From positions 186,001-250,000 of the forward strand of contig NZ_JBOBFV010000005.1 in assembly GCF_050587365.1 (NCBI RefSeq): 64,000 nt of DNA, given 5' to 3'. This stretch comes from Plantibacter auratus. Its GTDB lineage: Bacteria > Actinomycetota > Actinomycetes > Actinomycetales > Microbacteriaceae. A program made the translations under genes and the position numbers. Below the pieces are notes generated by a model. It ran no database searches, had not been told where the DNA came from, and was given only the letters and a program-made list of their open reading frames with translations. Shown here piece after piece: positions 33,476-41,177 of this stretch (within the stretch, counting starts at the first letter, position 1; each line of letters opens with the position of its first letter).

Positions 33476-34605
33476 CGGATCTCCCTCTGCTTCTTGATCT
33501 GCCGTGCGTTGTAGATGACGATCGGCAGCACGAGGATGAACAGGATCACGGCGAACGCCGCACTCCGGCCGTTCTCGAAGTTCTTGAACTGGGTGTACAT
33601 CTCGTTCGCGATGACCGAGGTGCCGTTGTTGCCGGCGGTCATGGTGCGGACGATGTCGAAGACCTTCAGCGACGCGATGGAGATCGTCGTGACGACGACG
33701 ACCAGCGAGGAGCGGATGCCAGGGACGATGACGTTGGTGAAGCGCTGCCAGCCGTTCGTGCCGTCGAGCTCGGCGGCCTCGATCTGCTCGGTGGGGACAC
33801 CCTTGATCGCGGCGGACAGGACGACCATCGCGAACCCGGTCTGCACCCAGATGAGCACGACGATGAGGAACAGCGTGTTCCACGGCTCGTTCTGCAACCA
33901 CTGCACCGGGGTGCCGCCGAACCACACGACGATCTGGTTGAGCAGACCGATCTGGGTCGCGCCGGCCTCACGGTAGGCGTAGATGAAGCGCCAGATGATG
34001 GATGCGCCGACGAAGGAGATCGCCATCGGCATGAAGACGAGGATCTTGAAGTACTTCTCACCGCGGGACTTGTCGATGAACACCGCATAGGCGAGGCCGA
34101 AGGCCGTCGACAGCGCCGGGACGAGGAGCACCCAGATGATCGTGTTGATCACGGTGCGGATCGCGCTCGGCTGCGTGAACAGCCAGATGAAGTTGTTCAG
34201 CCCGACGAAGTTCTTGCCGGACGCCGACATGAACGCGGCGATCGTCGTGTTGATCGACGGCAGGATCAGGCCGATCAGCAGCAGCAGGAAGGCCGGTGCG
34301 AGGAAGCCGACGAGCTGGACGAGGTACCCGACGCCCTTCTTGGACCGGTAGTCGAGGAGGAAGAGCACGCCACCCAGGACGGCTGCGACAGCCGCGGCCC
34401 ACAGGAACGAGCCGAAGAAGAGGACGACGATGACGGGCACCAGGACGCAGAACGCCAGACGGATGACCGTGTAGAGGGTGCCCTTGCGTGGCGCGATGTC
34501 CACGAAGAAGAGGAGGAGGGCCACCACCGCGCCGAAGGCGATGACGACGATCGGGATCTGGGCGAGCGGTGGGAGTCCGCCCAACCAGTTGAGGAAACCT
34601 GACAT
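33472..34605 (-). CDS. ABC alpha-glucoside transporter permease, MalF/AglF type
   Basis: A 377 aa permease with extra N-terminal helices (IPIVVIAFGAVVALLLFFVDI and LAFCVLVPVIVVLFFGSFLW) before the conserved core, giving about eight or nine segments, a trait of the AglF group. The EAA loop reads EAAELDGTNGWQRFTNVIVP. ATG at 34605 follows GAAAGGCC. It is coupled to the AglG-like gene and separated from the binding-protein gene by a large palindrome. Confidence 0.9.
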   Translation of the reverse strand: MSGFLNWLGGLPPLAQIPIVVIAFGAVVALLLFFVDIAPRKGTLYTVIRLAFCVLVPVIVVLFFGSFLWAAAVAAVLGGVLFLLDYRSKKGVGYLVQLVGFLAPAFLLLLIGLILPSINTTIAAFMSASGKNFVGLNNFIWLFTQPSAIRTVINTIIWVLLVPALSTAFGLAYAVFIDKSRGEKYFKILVFMPMAISFVGASIIWRFIYAYREAGATQIGLLNQIVVWFGGTPVQWLQNEPWNTLFLIVVLIWVQTGFAMVVLSAAIKGVPTEQIEAAELDGTNGWQRFTNVIVPGIRSSLVVVVTTISIASLKVFDIVRTMTAGNNGTSVIANEMYTQFKNFENGRSAAFAVILFILVLPIVIYNARQIKKQREIR

Positions 34606-34666
34606 AGCTGGCCTTTCGAGTACGGCGTTGGACCCTGAGTGAACCCTAGGGGGTTCCACTGCCGAG

Positions 34667-34706
34667 GCGGAAGCGCCGGAGGGTGATCACCCTCCGGCGC
34701 TTCCGC
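34667..34706. terminator. Perfect 40-base palindrome between binding-protein and permease genes
   Basis: The 20 bases starting GCGGAAGCGCC are the exact reverse complement of the following 20, meeting at GTGATCAC. The RNA would form a 16-20 bp stem without mismatch. It lies 27 bp after the binding-protein stop and 62 bp before the permease start. It probably works as a partial terminator or mRNA-stabilising stem that gives more binding protein than permease. Confidence 0.8.
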
Positions 34707-34732
34707 TCATGAGCAGCAGTTCCGGATATCGA

Positions 34733-36046
34733 TTACTCGCTGGAGGGCCAGCCGGCTTCGATGTCCTTGAGGACCTGGTCGGTCTCGTCGCCGTTGATCC
34801 AGTTCACGAGGCCCTTCCAGAAGGTTCCGGCGCCGACGGCACCGGGCATCAGGTCGGAGGCGTCGAAGCGGAACGTGGTCTTCTCGTCCTGCAGGATCTC
34901 GATCGCCTGGCTGAGGATCGGGGTCGAGGCGTTCGCCGGGTCCAGGCCGTTGTTGGCCGAGATGACGCCGCCGAGCTTGACCCGCTTGTTCGCCCACTCA
35001 GGGCTCGAGAGGTACTCCTGGACCTTGACGGTGCTCTCGTCGTCGCTGAACGCGCCGACGATCTCGCCACCACCGGTGACAGCGGTCTCGCCCTCCTTGA
35101 TGCCGGGGGTCACGAAGGCCCACACGTCACCGTCGGGTGCGACGGTCGCGCCGGCGTCCTCGAGGAAGCCGGAGAAGAACGATGCCTGGTGGTGCAGTGC
35201 GCAGGCGCCGGAGGCGAGCGCCGGAGCGACGTCACCGAACTCGGTCGAGTTGATCGACGACACGTCGCCGAAGCTCGCGTTCACGTACTCCGGGTTCTTG
35301 AGGATCTCGCCGACCGAGTCGAACGCTTCCTTGATCTTCGGGTCGGTGAACTTGACCTTGTTGGCCACCCAGTCGTCGTAGACGTCCGGGCCCTGCTGAC
35401 GCAGGACGAGGTCTTCGATCCAGTCGGTGCCGGGCCAGCCCGAGGCGTCGCCGGAGCCGAAGCCGGCGCACCAGGGAGCTGCACCCGTCTTCTCCTGGAT
35501 CGTCTTGGTCAGCGTGAGCAGCTCGTCCCAGGTCTTCGGGACCTCGACGCCCCATTCCTTGAACTTGGCCGGCTGGTACCAGACGAGGCCCTTGACGCTC
35601 GCCATGAGCGGCGCGCCGTAGACGGTGTCGTTGACGGTGCCGTAGGCGGCCCAGTCCTTCGACCAGTACTTCTCGATGTTCGCCTTGACGCTGTCGGGCG
35701 CGGGCTTCAGGTAGTCGCGCTTGGCGAGGTCGGCCAGGAGGCCGGGCTGCGGGAAGATCGCGAGGTCGGGCGGGTTACCGCCCTGGGCGCGGATACCGAT
35801 CTGCGACTCGAACTCCTTGGAGGACTCGTACTTGATCGTGATGCCGCTGTCCTTCTCGAAGTCGGCCCAGCTCTCCTCGAGCAGCTTCGCCTCGGTGTCG
35901 GCGATCGTCCCGTAGATGGTGACGGTCTTGTCGTCGTCGCCACCGCCGCTGCTGCCCGATCCGCCTGAACAAGCGGTGAGCGCGACGCCCGCGACGGCCA
36001 GGACGGCCAGCGGCAGGGCCGTCCGGCGGGTCCGAATGAAACTCAT
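34733..36046 (-). CDS. ABC sugar transporter, substrate-binding lipoprotein (AglE-like)
   Basis: A 437 aa solute-binding protein. Signal peptide with lipobox ALTAC (Cys near residue 26) followed by a Gly/Ser linker. The mature part (TVTIYGTIADTEAKLLEESWADFEKDSGITIKYE, then GGNPPDLAIFPQPGLLADLAKR) matches the AglE alpha-glucoside-binding subgroup. ATG at 36046 follows GAGGAGGACACAG, a very good site. It is the first gene of the importer operon, with operators upstream at 36136 and 36210. The substrate assignment (alpha-glucosides) rests on subgroup resemblance only. Confidence 0.88.
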   Translation of the reverse strand: MSFIRTRRTALPLAVLAVAGVALTACSGGSGSSGGGDDDKTVTIYGTIADTEAKLLEESWADFEKDSGITIKYESSKEFESQIGIRAQGGNPPDLAIFPQPGLLADLAKRDYLKPAPDSVKANIEKYWSKDWAAYGTVNDTVYGAPLMASVKGLVWYQPAKFKEWGVEVPKTWDELLTLTKTIQEKTGAAPWCAGFGSGDASGWPGTDWIEDLVLRQQGPDVYDDWVANKVKFTDPKIKEAFDSVGEILKNPEYVNASFGDVSSINSTEFGDVAPALASGACALHHQASFFSGFLEDAGATVAPDGDVWAFVTPGIKEGETAVTGGGEIVGAFSDDESTVKVQEYLSSPEWANKRVKLGGVISANNGLDPANASTPILSQAIEILQDEKTTFRFDASDLMPGAVGAGTFWKGLVNWINGDETDQVLKDIEAGWPSSE

Positions 36047-36135
36047 CTGTGTCCTCCTCATTGAGTGCTGCAGGTTCGAACGTCTCCAGGGTCGAGCCGT
36101 TCCGATGATGCACTGGTGCGGAATCGGCCCGGATG

Positions 36136-36224
36136 CGGAACCGTTTCCATGCGTCAAAGTACTTCACCCGGCGACAGGATGCAAGCACGAGAACATAACG
36201 AAATAGACAGTGAGAGCGCTCCCA
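36136..36224. promoter_or_regulatory. Putative LacI-family operators between importer and regulator
   Basis: CGGAACCGTTTCCAT (36136-36150) is a LacI-type dyad, and TGAGAGCGCTCCCA (36211-36224) differs by one base from TGGGAGCGCTCCCA, the operator known for CebR in actinomycetes. They lie 90-180 bp upstream of the binding-protein gene. The divergent LacI gene at 36345 is the likely regulator. Confidence 0.65.
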
Positions 36225-36255
36225 CCGAAATCGTGCGGCCGGGCGGTCCATTCGT

Positions 36256-36318
36256 GTTCCAGATGTTATGGATCAGTTCCAGTCTGCAGTTCCAGGTCTG
36301 TTCCAGATTCGCTATGGT
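36256..36318 (+). promoter_or_regulatory. Repeated GTTCCAG heptamers and promoter of the LacI gene
   Basis: GTTCCAG occurs at 36256, 36276, 36289 and 36300. The third copy supplies TTCCAG at 36290-36295, 17 bp before a -10 TATGGT (36313-36318), so it may be the -35. The rest of the 298 bp gap holds no gene. Confidence 0.5.
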
Positions 36319-36344
36319 GGTGCTACCCAACGGAGGGAGTCGGC

Positions 36345-37394
36345 ATGAGTGGTGCCATCAGCGATGTCGCGGCCCTCGCCGGCGTCTCGAAAGCGACGGC
36401 CTCGCGAGCGCTCACCGGGCGTGGATACGTGTCGGCCGAGACCCGGGAACGGGTCGTGCAGGCCGCGGCCACGATCGGGTACGTCGCCTCGCCCATCGCC
36501 GCGAGCCTGTCCACCGGACGCACGTTGGCCATCGGCGTCCTCACCTCGTTCCTCAACCGCTGGTACTTCGGGGAGGTCCTCGAGGGCGCCGAGGGGGCAC
36601 TCCGTGCGCGGGGCTACGACCTGACGCTCCACCATCTGCCGCCCGACTCCCCGGAACGCGACCGCATCTTCGACTCGTACCTCACGAACAAGCGCTTCGA
36701 CGGCATGATCTCGATCGGGATCGAGGCCTCGCAGGACGAGATCGCGCGCCTGCTCGCCAACCCCCGTCCACTCGTGTCGATCGGCGGCAACATCCGCGGG
36801 GCCCACTCCATCAACATCGACGACCAGGCGCTCGGCCGCGAGGCGACGGAGCACCTCATGACGCTCGGGCACACGCGCATCGCCCACATCACCGGTCACG
36901 ACGCCGAACTGCAGACAGACACCGTGCACGGCAGGCGCCTGGCCGGCTACCTCGCGGCGATGGAGGATGCAGGGCTCACCTCGGCCGTGCACGTCCTGCC
37001 CGCGGTCCACTCGTTGCCGGGCGGGTACGAGGCCGCGGCGCAGTTGCTGCGGGACGCGAGGATCCGCCCGACGGCGGTGTTCGCCTCGACGGACGAGGTG
37101 GCGATCGGCATCATCATCGCCGCACGACGCCTCGGGATCACCGTTCCGGCGGAGCTGTCGGTCATCGGGATCGACGGGCACTCCTACGCGGAGATGTTCG
37201 CGCTCACCACCTTCGAGCAGGAGCCCCGCGCGCAGGGGCGGCATGCCGTCGAGATCCTCCTCCAAGACCTGGAGGACGAGCAACGCACACAGGCCCCGGA
37301 CTCCGGGGAGCCGGGCAGCACCGTCTCCGAGGTGCGCTGGCCGACCCGTCTGGTGATCCGACAGACCACGACGCGCCCCGAGTCAGCCGAGTAG
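36345..37394 (+). CDS. LacI family transcriptional regulator
   Basis: A 349 aa repressor. The helix-turn-helix is at the very N-terminus (ISDVAALAGVSKATASRALTGRGYVS), with hinge GYVASPIAASLSTGRT, then the effector-binding core (TAVFASTDEVAIGIIIAARRLG, VIGIDGHSYAEMFALTTFEQ). ATG at 36345 follows GGAGGGAG. It is divergent from the AglE-like gene and probably controls that importer through the operators in between. The effector is presumably an alpha- or beta-glucoside. Confidence 0.88.
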   Translation: MSGAISDVAALAGVSKATASRALTGRGYVSAETRERVVQAAATIGYVASPIAASLSTGRTLAIGVLTSFLNRWYFGEVLEGAEGALRARGYDLTLHHLPPDSPERDRIFDSYLTNKRFDGMISIGIEASQDEIARLLANPRPLVSIGGNIRGAHSINIDDQALGREATEHLMTLGHTRIAHITGHDAELQTDTVHGRRLAGYLAAMEDAGLTSAVHVLPAVHSLPGGYEAAAQLLRDARIRPTAVFASTDEVAIGIIIAARRLGITVPAELSVIGIDGHSYAEMFALTTFEQEPRAQGRHAVEILLQDLEDEQRTQAPDSGEPGSTVSEVRWPTRLVIRQTTTRPESAE

Positions 37395-37429
37395 ACACCC
37401 GGCTGCGCCCCCAGCGCGGTGCGCGGACG

Positions 37430-37495
37430 CGAGCGCGCCCCACTGACGTGAGCGCGGGCCCCCGGAGGGGAGCGCTCGCGTCAGTGGGGCGCGGT
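37430..37495. terminator. Long hairpin between convergent genes
   Basis: CGCGCCCCACTGACGTGAGCGC and the complementary GCGCTCGCGTCAGTGGGGCGCG form a stem of about 20 bp with one bulge around a GGGCCCCCGGAGGGGA loop. It lies between the LacI gene end (37394) and the MFS gene end (37507), so it can terminate both. Confidence 0.8.
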
Positions 37496-37506
37496 GACCG
37501 GTCGGA

Positions 37507-38805
37507 TCAGCTCGCGTCGGCTGCGGTGATCGCGATGGCCTCGTCGAGTTCGCTCTCCACCGGACCGTCGACGCGGGCGAGGTGCTTGCGTCCGAGGACG
37601 ACGATGAGGACCGCGACGATGAGCGAGCCGGCGGCCACGTAGTACGGTGCGGCAGGCGAGAGGAGCTTCGCGATCTCCGCGGCGGCCGGCGGCGCGATGG
37701 CCCCACCGAGGAACCGTACGGACGAGTACGCCGAGGATGCGACGTTGCTCGGCAGGTCCGTCGCCTCCATGACCGACTCGGTCAGCACCGTGTTCATGAC
37801 GCCGAGCAGGAGTCCGCCGACGACGATGCAGACGATGAGGCCGGTGGTGGACTGCACGAGGAGTCCGGCCGCGACGAGGTCCAGCGCCAGCAACGGCAGG
37901 ACCAGCTTGATCACGGACGTGCGACGCATCCGAGCCGTGAGCAGCGGTGCGACGAACACGCTCGTGATCGCGAGCGCGACACCCCACCCGAAGAAGGTGA
38001 ACCCGAGACCCATCGCATCGAGGCCGAGCGGGAACGGCGAGTAGGCGAGCAGGGTGAAGAAGCCGATGTTGTAGAACAGGGCGGCTGCCGCGAGGATGCC
38101 CAGCGACGGGATGGCCAGTGCCTTGAACGGCGCGGACAGCTTGAGCGGCGCGGGCTTCGGCCCCTCGGTCTTCAGCAGGGTCACGATCGCGATGAACCCG
38201 ACGGCCATGAGGGTCGCGGTGCCGAAGAACGGCCACTTCCAGCCGATGCCGCCGAGGAGACCACCGAGGAGTGGGCCGATCGCGATGCCGAGCCCGAGTG
38301 CGGCCTCGTACAGGATGATCGCGTTGGCGCGACCGCCCGCTGCGGCTCCGACGATGGTGGCGAGTGCCGTCGAGATGAAGAGCGCGTTGCCGAGGCCCCA
38401 GCCGGCGCGGAATCCGATGACGGCACCGACGGAATCGGACAGGCCCGCGAGAAGCGCGAACAGGACGACGAGTGCGAGTCCGATGAGGAGCGTGCGCTTG
38501 GCACCGATCCGGCTCGACAGCCAGCTCGTGAAGAGCATGGCCACGCCGGTGACGAGCAGGTAGCTCGTGAAGAGCATCTCGGCCTGCGTCGGCGTCGCCT
38601 GGAGGTCTTCGGCGATCGCGGGGAGGATCGGGTCGACGAGGCCGATGCCCATGAAGGCGATGACACTCGCGAAGGCGACCGCCCAGACGGCCTTCGGCTG
38701 GTGCAGGATGCCACCGAGACCGGCGCTGTGGCCGGTGCCGTGGCCGTGGCTCGACGCCGTGGGCGTGGGCACGGAGGACGTGCGTGCGCTGGTGTCGGCG
38801 CTCAT
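37507..38805 (-). CDS. MFS transporter (drug efflux type)
   Basis: A 432 aa, 12-helix transporter. A His/Thr-rich cytosolic N-terminus (TSSVPTPTASSHGHGTGHSAG) precedes helix 1 (VWAVAFASVIAFMGIGLVDPILPAI). The loop after helix 2 has SSRIGAKRTLLIGLAL, a version of motif A, and helix 5 has LGIAIGPLLGGLLG, the antiporter motif C. Its ATG overlaps the MarR gene stop (ATGA), so it is the second gene of a marR-mfs operon and likely repressed by that MarR protein. The substrate is unknown. Confidence 0.9.
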   Translation of the reverse strand: MSADTSARTSSVPTPTASSHGHGTGHSAGLGGILHQPKAVWAVAFASVIAFMGIGLVDPILPAIAEDLQATPTQAEMLFTSYLLVTGVAMLFTSWLSSRIGAKRTLLIGLALVVLFALLAGLSDSVGAVIGFRAGWGLGNALFISTALATIVGAAAGGRANAIILYEAALGLGIAIGPLLGGLLGGIGWKWPFFGTATLMAVGFIAIVTLLKTEGPKPAPLKLSAPFKALAIPSLGILAAAALFYNIGFFTLLAYSPFPLGLDAMGLGFTFFGWGVALAITSVFVAPLLTARMRRTSVIKLVLPLLALDLVAAGLLVQSTTGLIVCIVVGGLLLGVMNTVLTESVMEATDLPSNVASSAYSSVRFLGGAIAPPAAAEIAKLLSPAAPYYVAAGSLIVAVLIVVLGRKHLARVDGPVESELDEAIAITAADAS

Positions 38806-39263
38806 GCCGTCAGCTCCGAGGCGACCTCGACGGCCACGCGGGCCTGGATGATCTCGACGGTCCTGGCGATCGCGGCTAGGTCGTCGTCCTCGAGGTCGGT
38901 GAAGGCCGGCTCCAGGGCGTCGGTGAGCTCGTCGCGCCAGGCGAGGAGGGCGGCCGCCCCCTTCGGGGCGATGGCGATGAGCCACGCGCGGTGGTCGTCG
39001 ACGTCGGCGATCCGCTTGATCCAGTCACGCTCGTCGAGGCTCTGCACGAGCTTCGTCATCGTGGGTTGGGACACCCGGCTCTGGCGGGCCAGTTCGCCGA
39101 CCCGGACGGGGCCGACCGTGGTGAGCACGGAGAGCGTGCGCCAGACGGCGGGCGATTCGGAGGATCCGGTGGCCTGGGCGGCAAGGCGGGTGAGCCGGTG
39201 CGATGCCGTGATGAGGTCGCCGAGGATGGTGTGCAGGGGTGAATGCGTACGGTTCTCGGTCAT
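38802..39263 (-). CDS. MarR family transcriptional regulator
   Basis: A 153 aa winged-helix regulator (LTTVGPVRVGELARQSRVSQPTMTKLVQSLDERDWIKRIADVDDHRAWLIAIAPKG, with the DDHR wing motif). ATG at 39263 was chosen over an upstream start because the longer frame crosses the operator. It is co-transcribed with the MFS gene and probably represses its own promoter at the palindrome 39279-39293 until a drug or phenolic ligand binds. Confidence 0.88.
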   Translation of the reverse strand: MTENRTHSPLHTILGDLITASHRLTRLAAQATGSSESPAVWRTLSVLTTVGPVRVGELARQSRVSQPTMTKLVQSLDERDWIKRIADVDDHRAWLIAIAPKGAAALLAWRDELTDALEPAFTDLEDDDLAAIARTVEIIQARVAVEVASELTA

Positions 39264-39271
39264 GATCCATC

Positions 39272-39293
39272 CAGTATACATAGCTAGGCTATG
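39272..39293 (-). promoter_or_regulatory. MarR operator and -10 box
   Basis: CATAGCTAGGCTATG (39279-39293) is a perfect 6+3+6 dyad. On the minus strand it lies just upstream of TATACT (39272-39277), a good -10. A repressor bound there would cover the -35/-10 spacer of the marR-mfs operon. Confidence 0.7.
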
Positions 39294-39310
39294 CATTCGC
39301 ACACTCAGTC

Positions 39311-39403
39311 CGGTGATCACCATTCAGGAGGCTCCCGGCGCGTCGGCACCGGGAGCCTCCCGCAGGGCGGGACTCGCCCAGGCGGACCTGAAGTGTGAAC
39401 CGG
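39311..39403. repeat. Palindrome-bounded intergenic element
   Basis: Arms GATCACCATTCAGGAG and CGGACCTGAAGTGTGAACC bound an inner CTCCCGGCGCG block and a second internal hairpin (GGCTCCCGG...CCGGGAGCC). The left side closely matches the element at 15362. It directly follows the stop of the small gene at 39404. Confidence 0.65.
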
Positions 39404-39547
39404 TCAGCGCATCCAGGTGGTGAAGGAGTGGCTGACCCGCGGATCGGGCGGGTGGGCGTCGGTCGCCCGTTCCGACTCGGTGAAGGCGGATGCGAGCTGG
39501 GCTCGGATCCAGGTGATGGTTGCACGCCAGCGTGCGTGGGTGTTCAT
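39404..39547 (-). CDS. Possible small protein, unknown function
   Basis: A 47 aa candidate (MNTHARWRATITWIRAQLAS, then AFTESERATDAHPPDPRVSHSF). An ATG preceded by GGGAGAACC and a protein-like composition support it. No family recognised; it could be spurious. Confidence 0.35.
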   Translation of the reverse strand: MNTHARWRATITWIRAQLASAFTESERATDAHPPDPRVSHSFTTWMR

Positions 39548-39699
39548 GGTGGTGGGTTCTCCCGATTCGGGCACCGCACCGACGGCCCACGCTCGCACGG
39601 AGCGGGACGACGACGCGGATACCTGCGTGAACCGTCGACGAACGTCGTCGACGGGTGCAGAGCATCCGCGTCCGTGTGGAGTGACGCGACGAATCGCAG

Positions 39700-39845
39700 G
39701 CCCTCCGGTTAACTGACGGAGGGCACCGCTCCCGAACGAATCGGGGGCGATGCCCTCCGATCACGGATGTCTCTGCCGAGTGCGTGCAGCACTCGTCTCA
39801 AGAAGATCCGCGATCGTCAGCGGCGACCGACCGGAGTCGGTCGCC
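39700..39845 (-). terminator. Multiple hairpins downstream of rplL
   Basis: After the rplL stop the minus-strand transcript meets GGCGACCGAC/GTCGGTCGCC (39822-39845), then a long imperfect stem CGGAGGGCA...TGCCCTCCG (39717-39759). The CGGAGGG arm (717-723) can instead pair with CCCTCCG at 39701-39707, so two mutually exclusive hairpins are possible. They probably end the rplJ-rplL transcript. No gene was seen in 39548-39876. Confidence 0.6.
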
Positions 39846-39876
39846 AGCCCAGTGGTTGTCCCCCGCAGGGGACCGA

Positions 39877-40260
39877 CTACTTGAGCGTGACGGTGGCGCC
39901 GGCAGCCTCGAGGGCTTCCTTCGCCTTGTCAGCGGCTTCCTTGTTGGCGCCTTCGAGGACGGCAGCCGGAGCGCCGTCGACGAGAGCCTTGGCCTCGCCG
40001 AGGCCGAGCGAGGTGAGCTCGCGGACCGTCTTGATGACCTGGATCTTCTTGTCGCCAGCAGCCTCGAGGATGACGTCGAAGTCGGTCTTCTCTTCGACCT
40101 CTTCAACAGCAGCGCCAGCAGCAGCCGGGCCGGCGACGGCGACGGGAGCAGCAGCGGTGACCTCGAAGGTCTCCTCGAACAGCTTGACGAACTCGCTGAG
40201 CTCGATGAGCGTGAGCTCCTTGAACGCGTTGATCAGTTCTTCGTTTGACAGCTTTGCCAT
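39877..40260 (-). CDS. rplL: 50S ribosomal protein L7/L12
   Basis: A 127 aa stalk protein that recruits translation factors as dimers on L10. The N-terminal dimer domain (NEELINAFKELTLIELSEFVKLFEETF), an Ala/Pro/Val-rich hinge, and the conserved C-terminal domain (EKTDFDVILEAAGDKKIQVIKTVRELTSLGLGEAKALVDGAP) are complete. ATG follows AAGGAGAAC. It lies 78 bp after rplJ and shares its regulated transcript. Confidence 0.98.
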   Translation of the reverse strand: MAKLSNEELINAFKELTLIELSEFVKLFEETFEVTAAAPVAVAGPAAAGAAVEEVEEKTDFDVILEAAGDKKIQVIKTVRELTSLGLGEAKALVDGAPAAVLEGANKEAADKAKEALEAAGATVTLK

Positions 40261-40338
40261 GATTGTTCTCCTTGTTTCATGCCCTGCAACCGCATCACGC
40301 GGCGGACAGGTACGGGGTTGATTGTTCGCGGAACCGAA

Positions 40339-40857
40339 TTACTCGGCCGCGGACTCCTGCTTCTCGCGCAGCGCCTCGACCGTGCGAACGGCCTTCGAGA
40401 GCGGTGCGTTGAAGAGGTAGGCAGCTCCGAACAGCGAGGCCTTGACGGCGCCGGCAAGCTTTGCCAGCAGCACTTCACGGGACTCGAGGTCGGCGAGCTT
40501 GCCGACTTCTTCAGCGGTCAGCGGGTTACCGTCGAAGTAACCGCCCTTGACCACGAGGAGAGGGTTTGCCTTGGCGAAGTCACGAAGAGCCTTCGCGACG
40601 GTGACCGGGTCACCGTGCACGAATGCGATCGCGGACGGACCGGCGAGCTCGTCGTCGAACGACGAGATGCCGGCGTTGTTCGCCGCGATCTTGGTCAGCG
40701 TGTTCTTCACCACGGCGTAGGTTGCGTCCGCACTGATGCTCTTGCGCAGGTTCTTGAGCTGAGCAACAGTGAGGCCGCGGTACTCGGTCAGCAGAACGGC
40801 AGTCGAGCTCTGGAACTTCTCCGTGAGTTCGGCAACCGAGGCTTCCTTGTTCGCCAT
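40339..40857 (-). CDS. rplJ: 50S ribosomal protein L10
   Basis: A 172 aa protein forming the base of the ribosomal stalk. It starts MANKEASVAELTEKFQSSTA with VLLTEYRGLTVAQLKNLRKSI typical of L10; the C-terminal helix binds L7/L12 dimers. ATG at 40857 follows AAAAGGAGTGGCC; the longer frame reads through the leader terminator. It is preceded by a structured leader. Unlike the usual arrangement, rplA is not next upstream but about 21 kb away. Confidence 0.97.
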   Translation of the reverse strand: MANKEASVAELTEKFQSSTAVLLTEYRGLTVAQLKNLRKSISADATYAVVKNTLTKIAANNAGISSFDDELAGPSAIAFVHGDPVTVAKALRDFAKANPLLVVKGGYFDGNPLTAEEVGKLADLESREVLLAKLAGAVKASLFGAAYLFNAPLSKAVRTVEALREKQESAAE

Positions 40858-41095
40858 GGCCACTCCTTTTCGAATCTTGAATGCATGCAGCGGAGGCCGC
40901 ACACACCAACCGCCGGGCCGGCGAAGGGTTCGGGCATGAAAAAAGCTCCGGCGCAAGCGCACGGAGCTGGGGAGAGGCGAGCCTCGATCAGATCTTCATA
41001 CACCTGCGCTGGACGTCTCGTCATGAGAACCTTCGACTGTCTCGTTTGCACGCGACAGTGACCGGCGGTCTTTGGTTTCGACAACCATAACACAC
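40858..41095 (-). promoter_or_regulatory. L10 leader with attenuator terminator
   Basis: The rplJ leader carries an intrinsic terminator at 40937-40968: AGCTCCG-TGCGC-TT-GCGC-CGGAGCT followed by six T on the minus strand. A terminator placed before rplJ fits the L10-leader type autoregulation, in which the L10-L12 complex binds the mRNA leader. A likely -10 TATGGT is near 41084. The 320 bp gap 40858-41177 also holds the promoter of the divergent ATPase gene. Confidence 0.75.
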
Positions 41096-41177
41096 CCCCG
41101 GCCCCGTTCCGACAGGCGTGCACCGGGCGCTCACGACCGCCCGTCCGGATGTCCGAGGCGACCGGCACCATGGAGCC

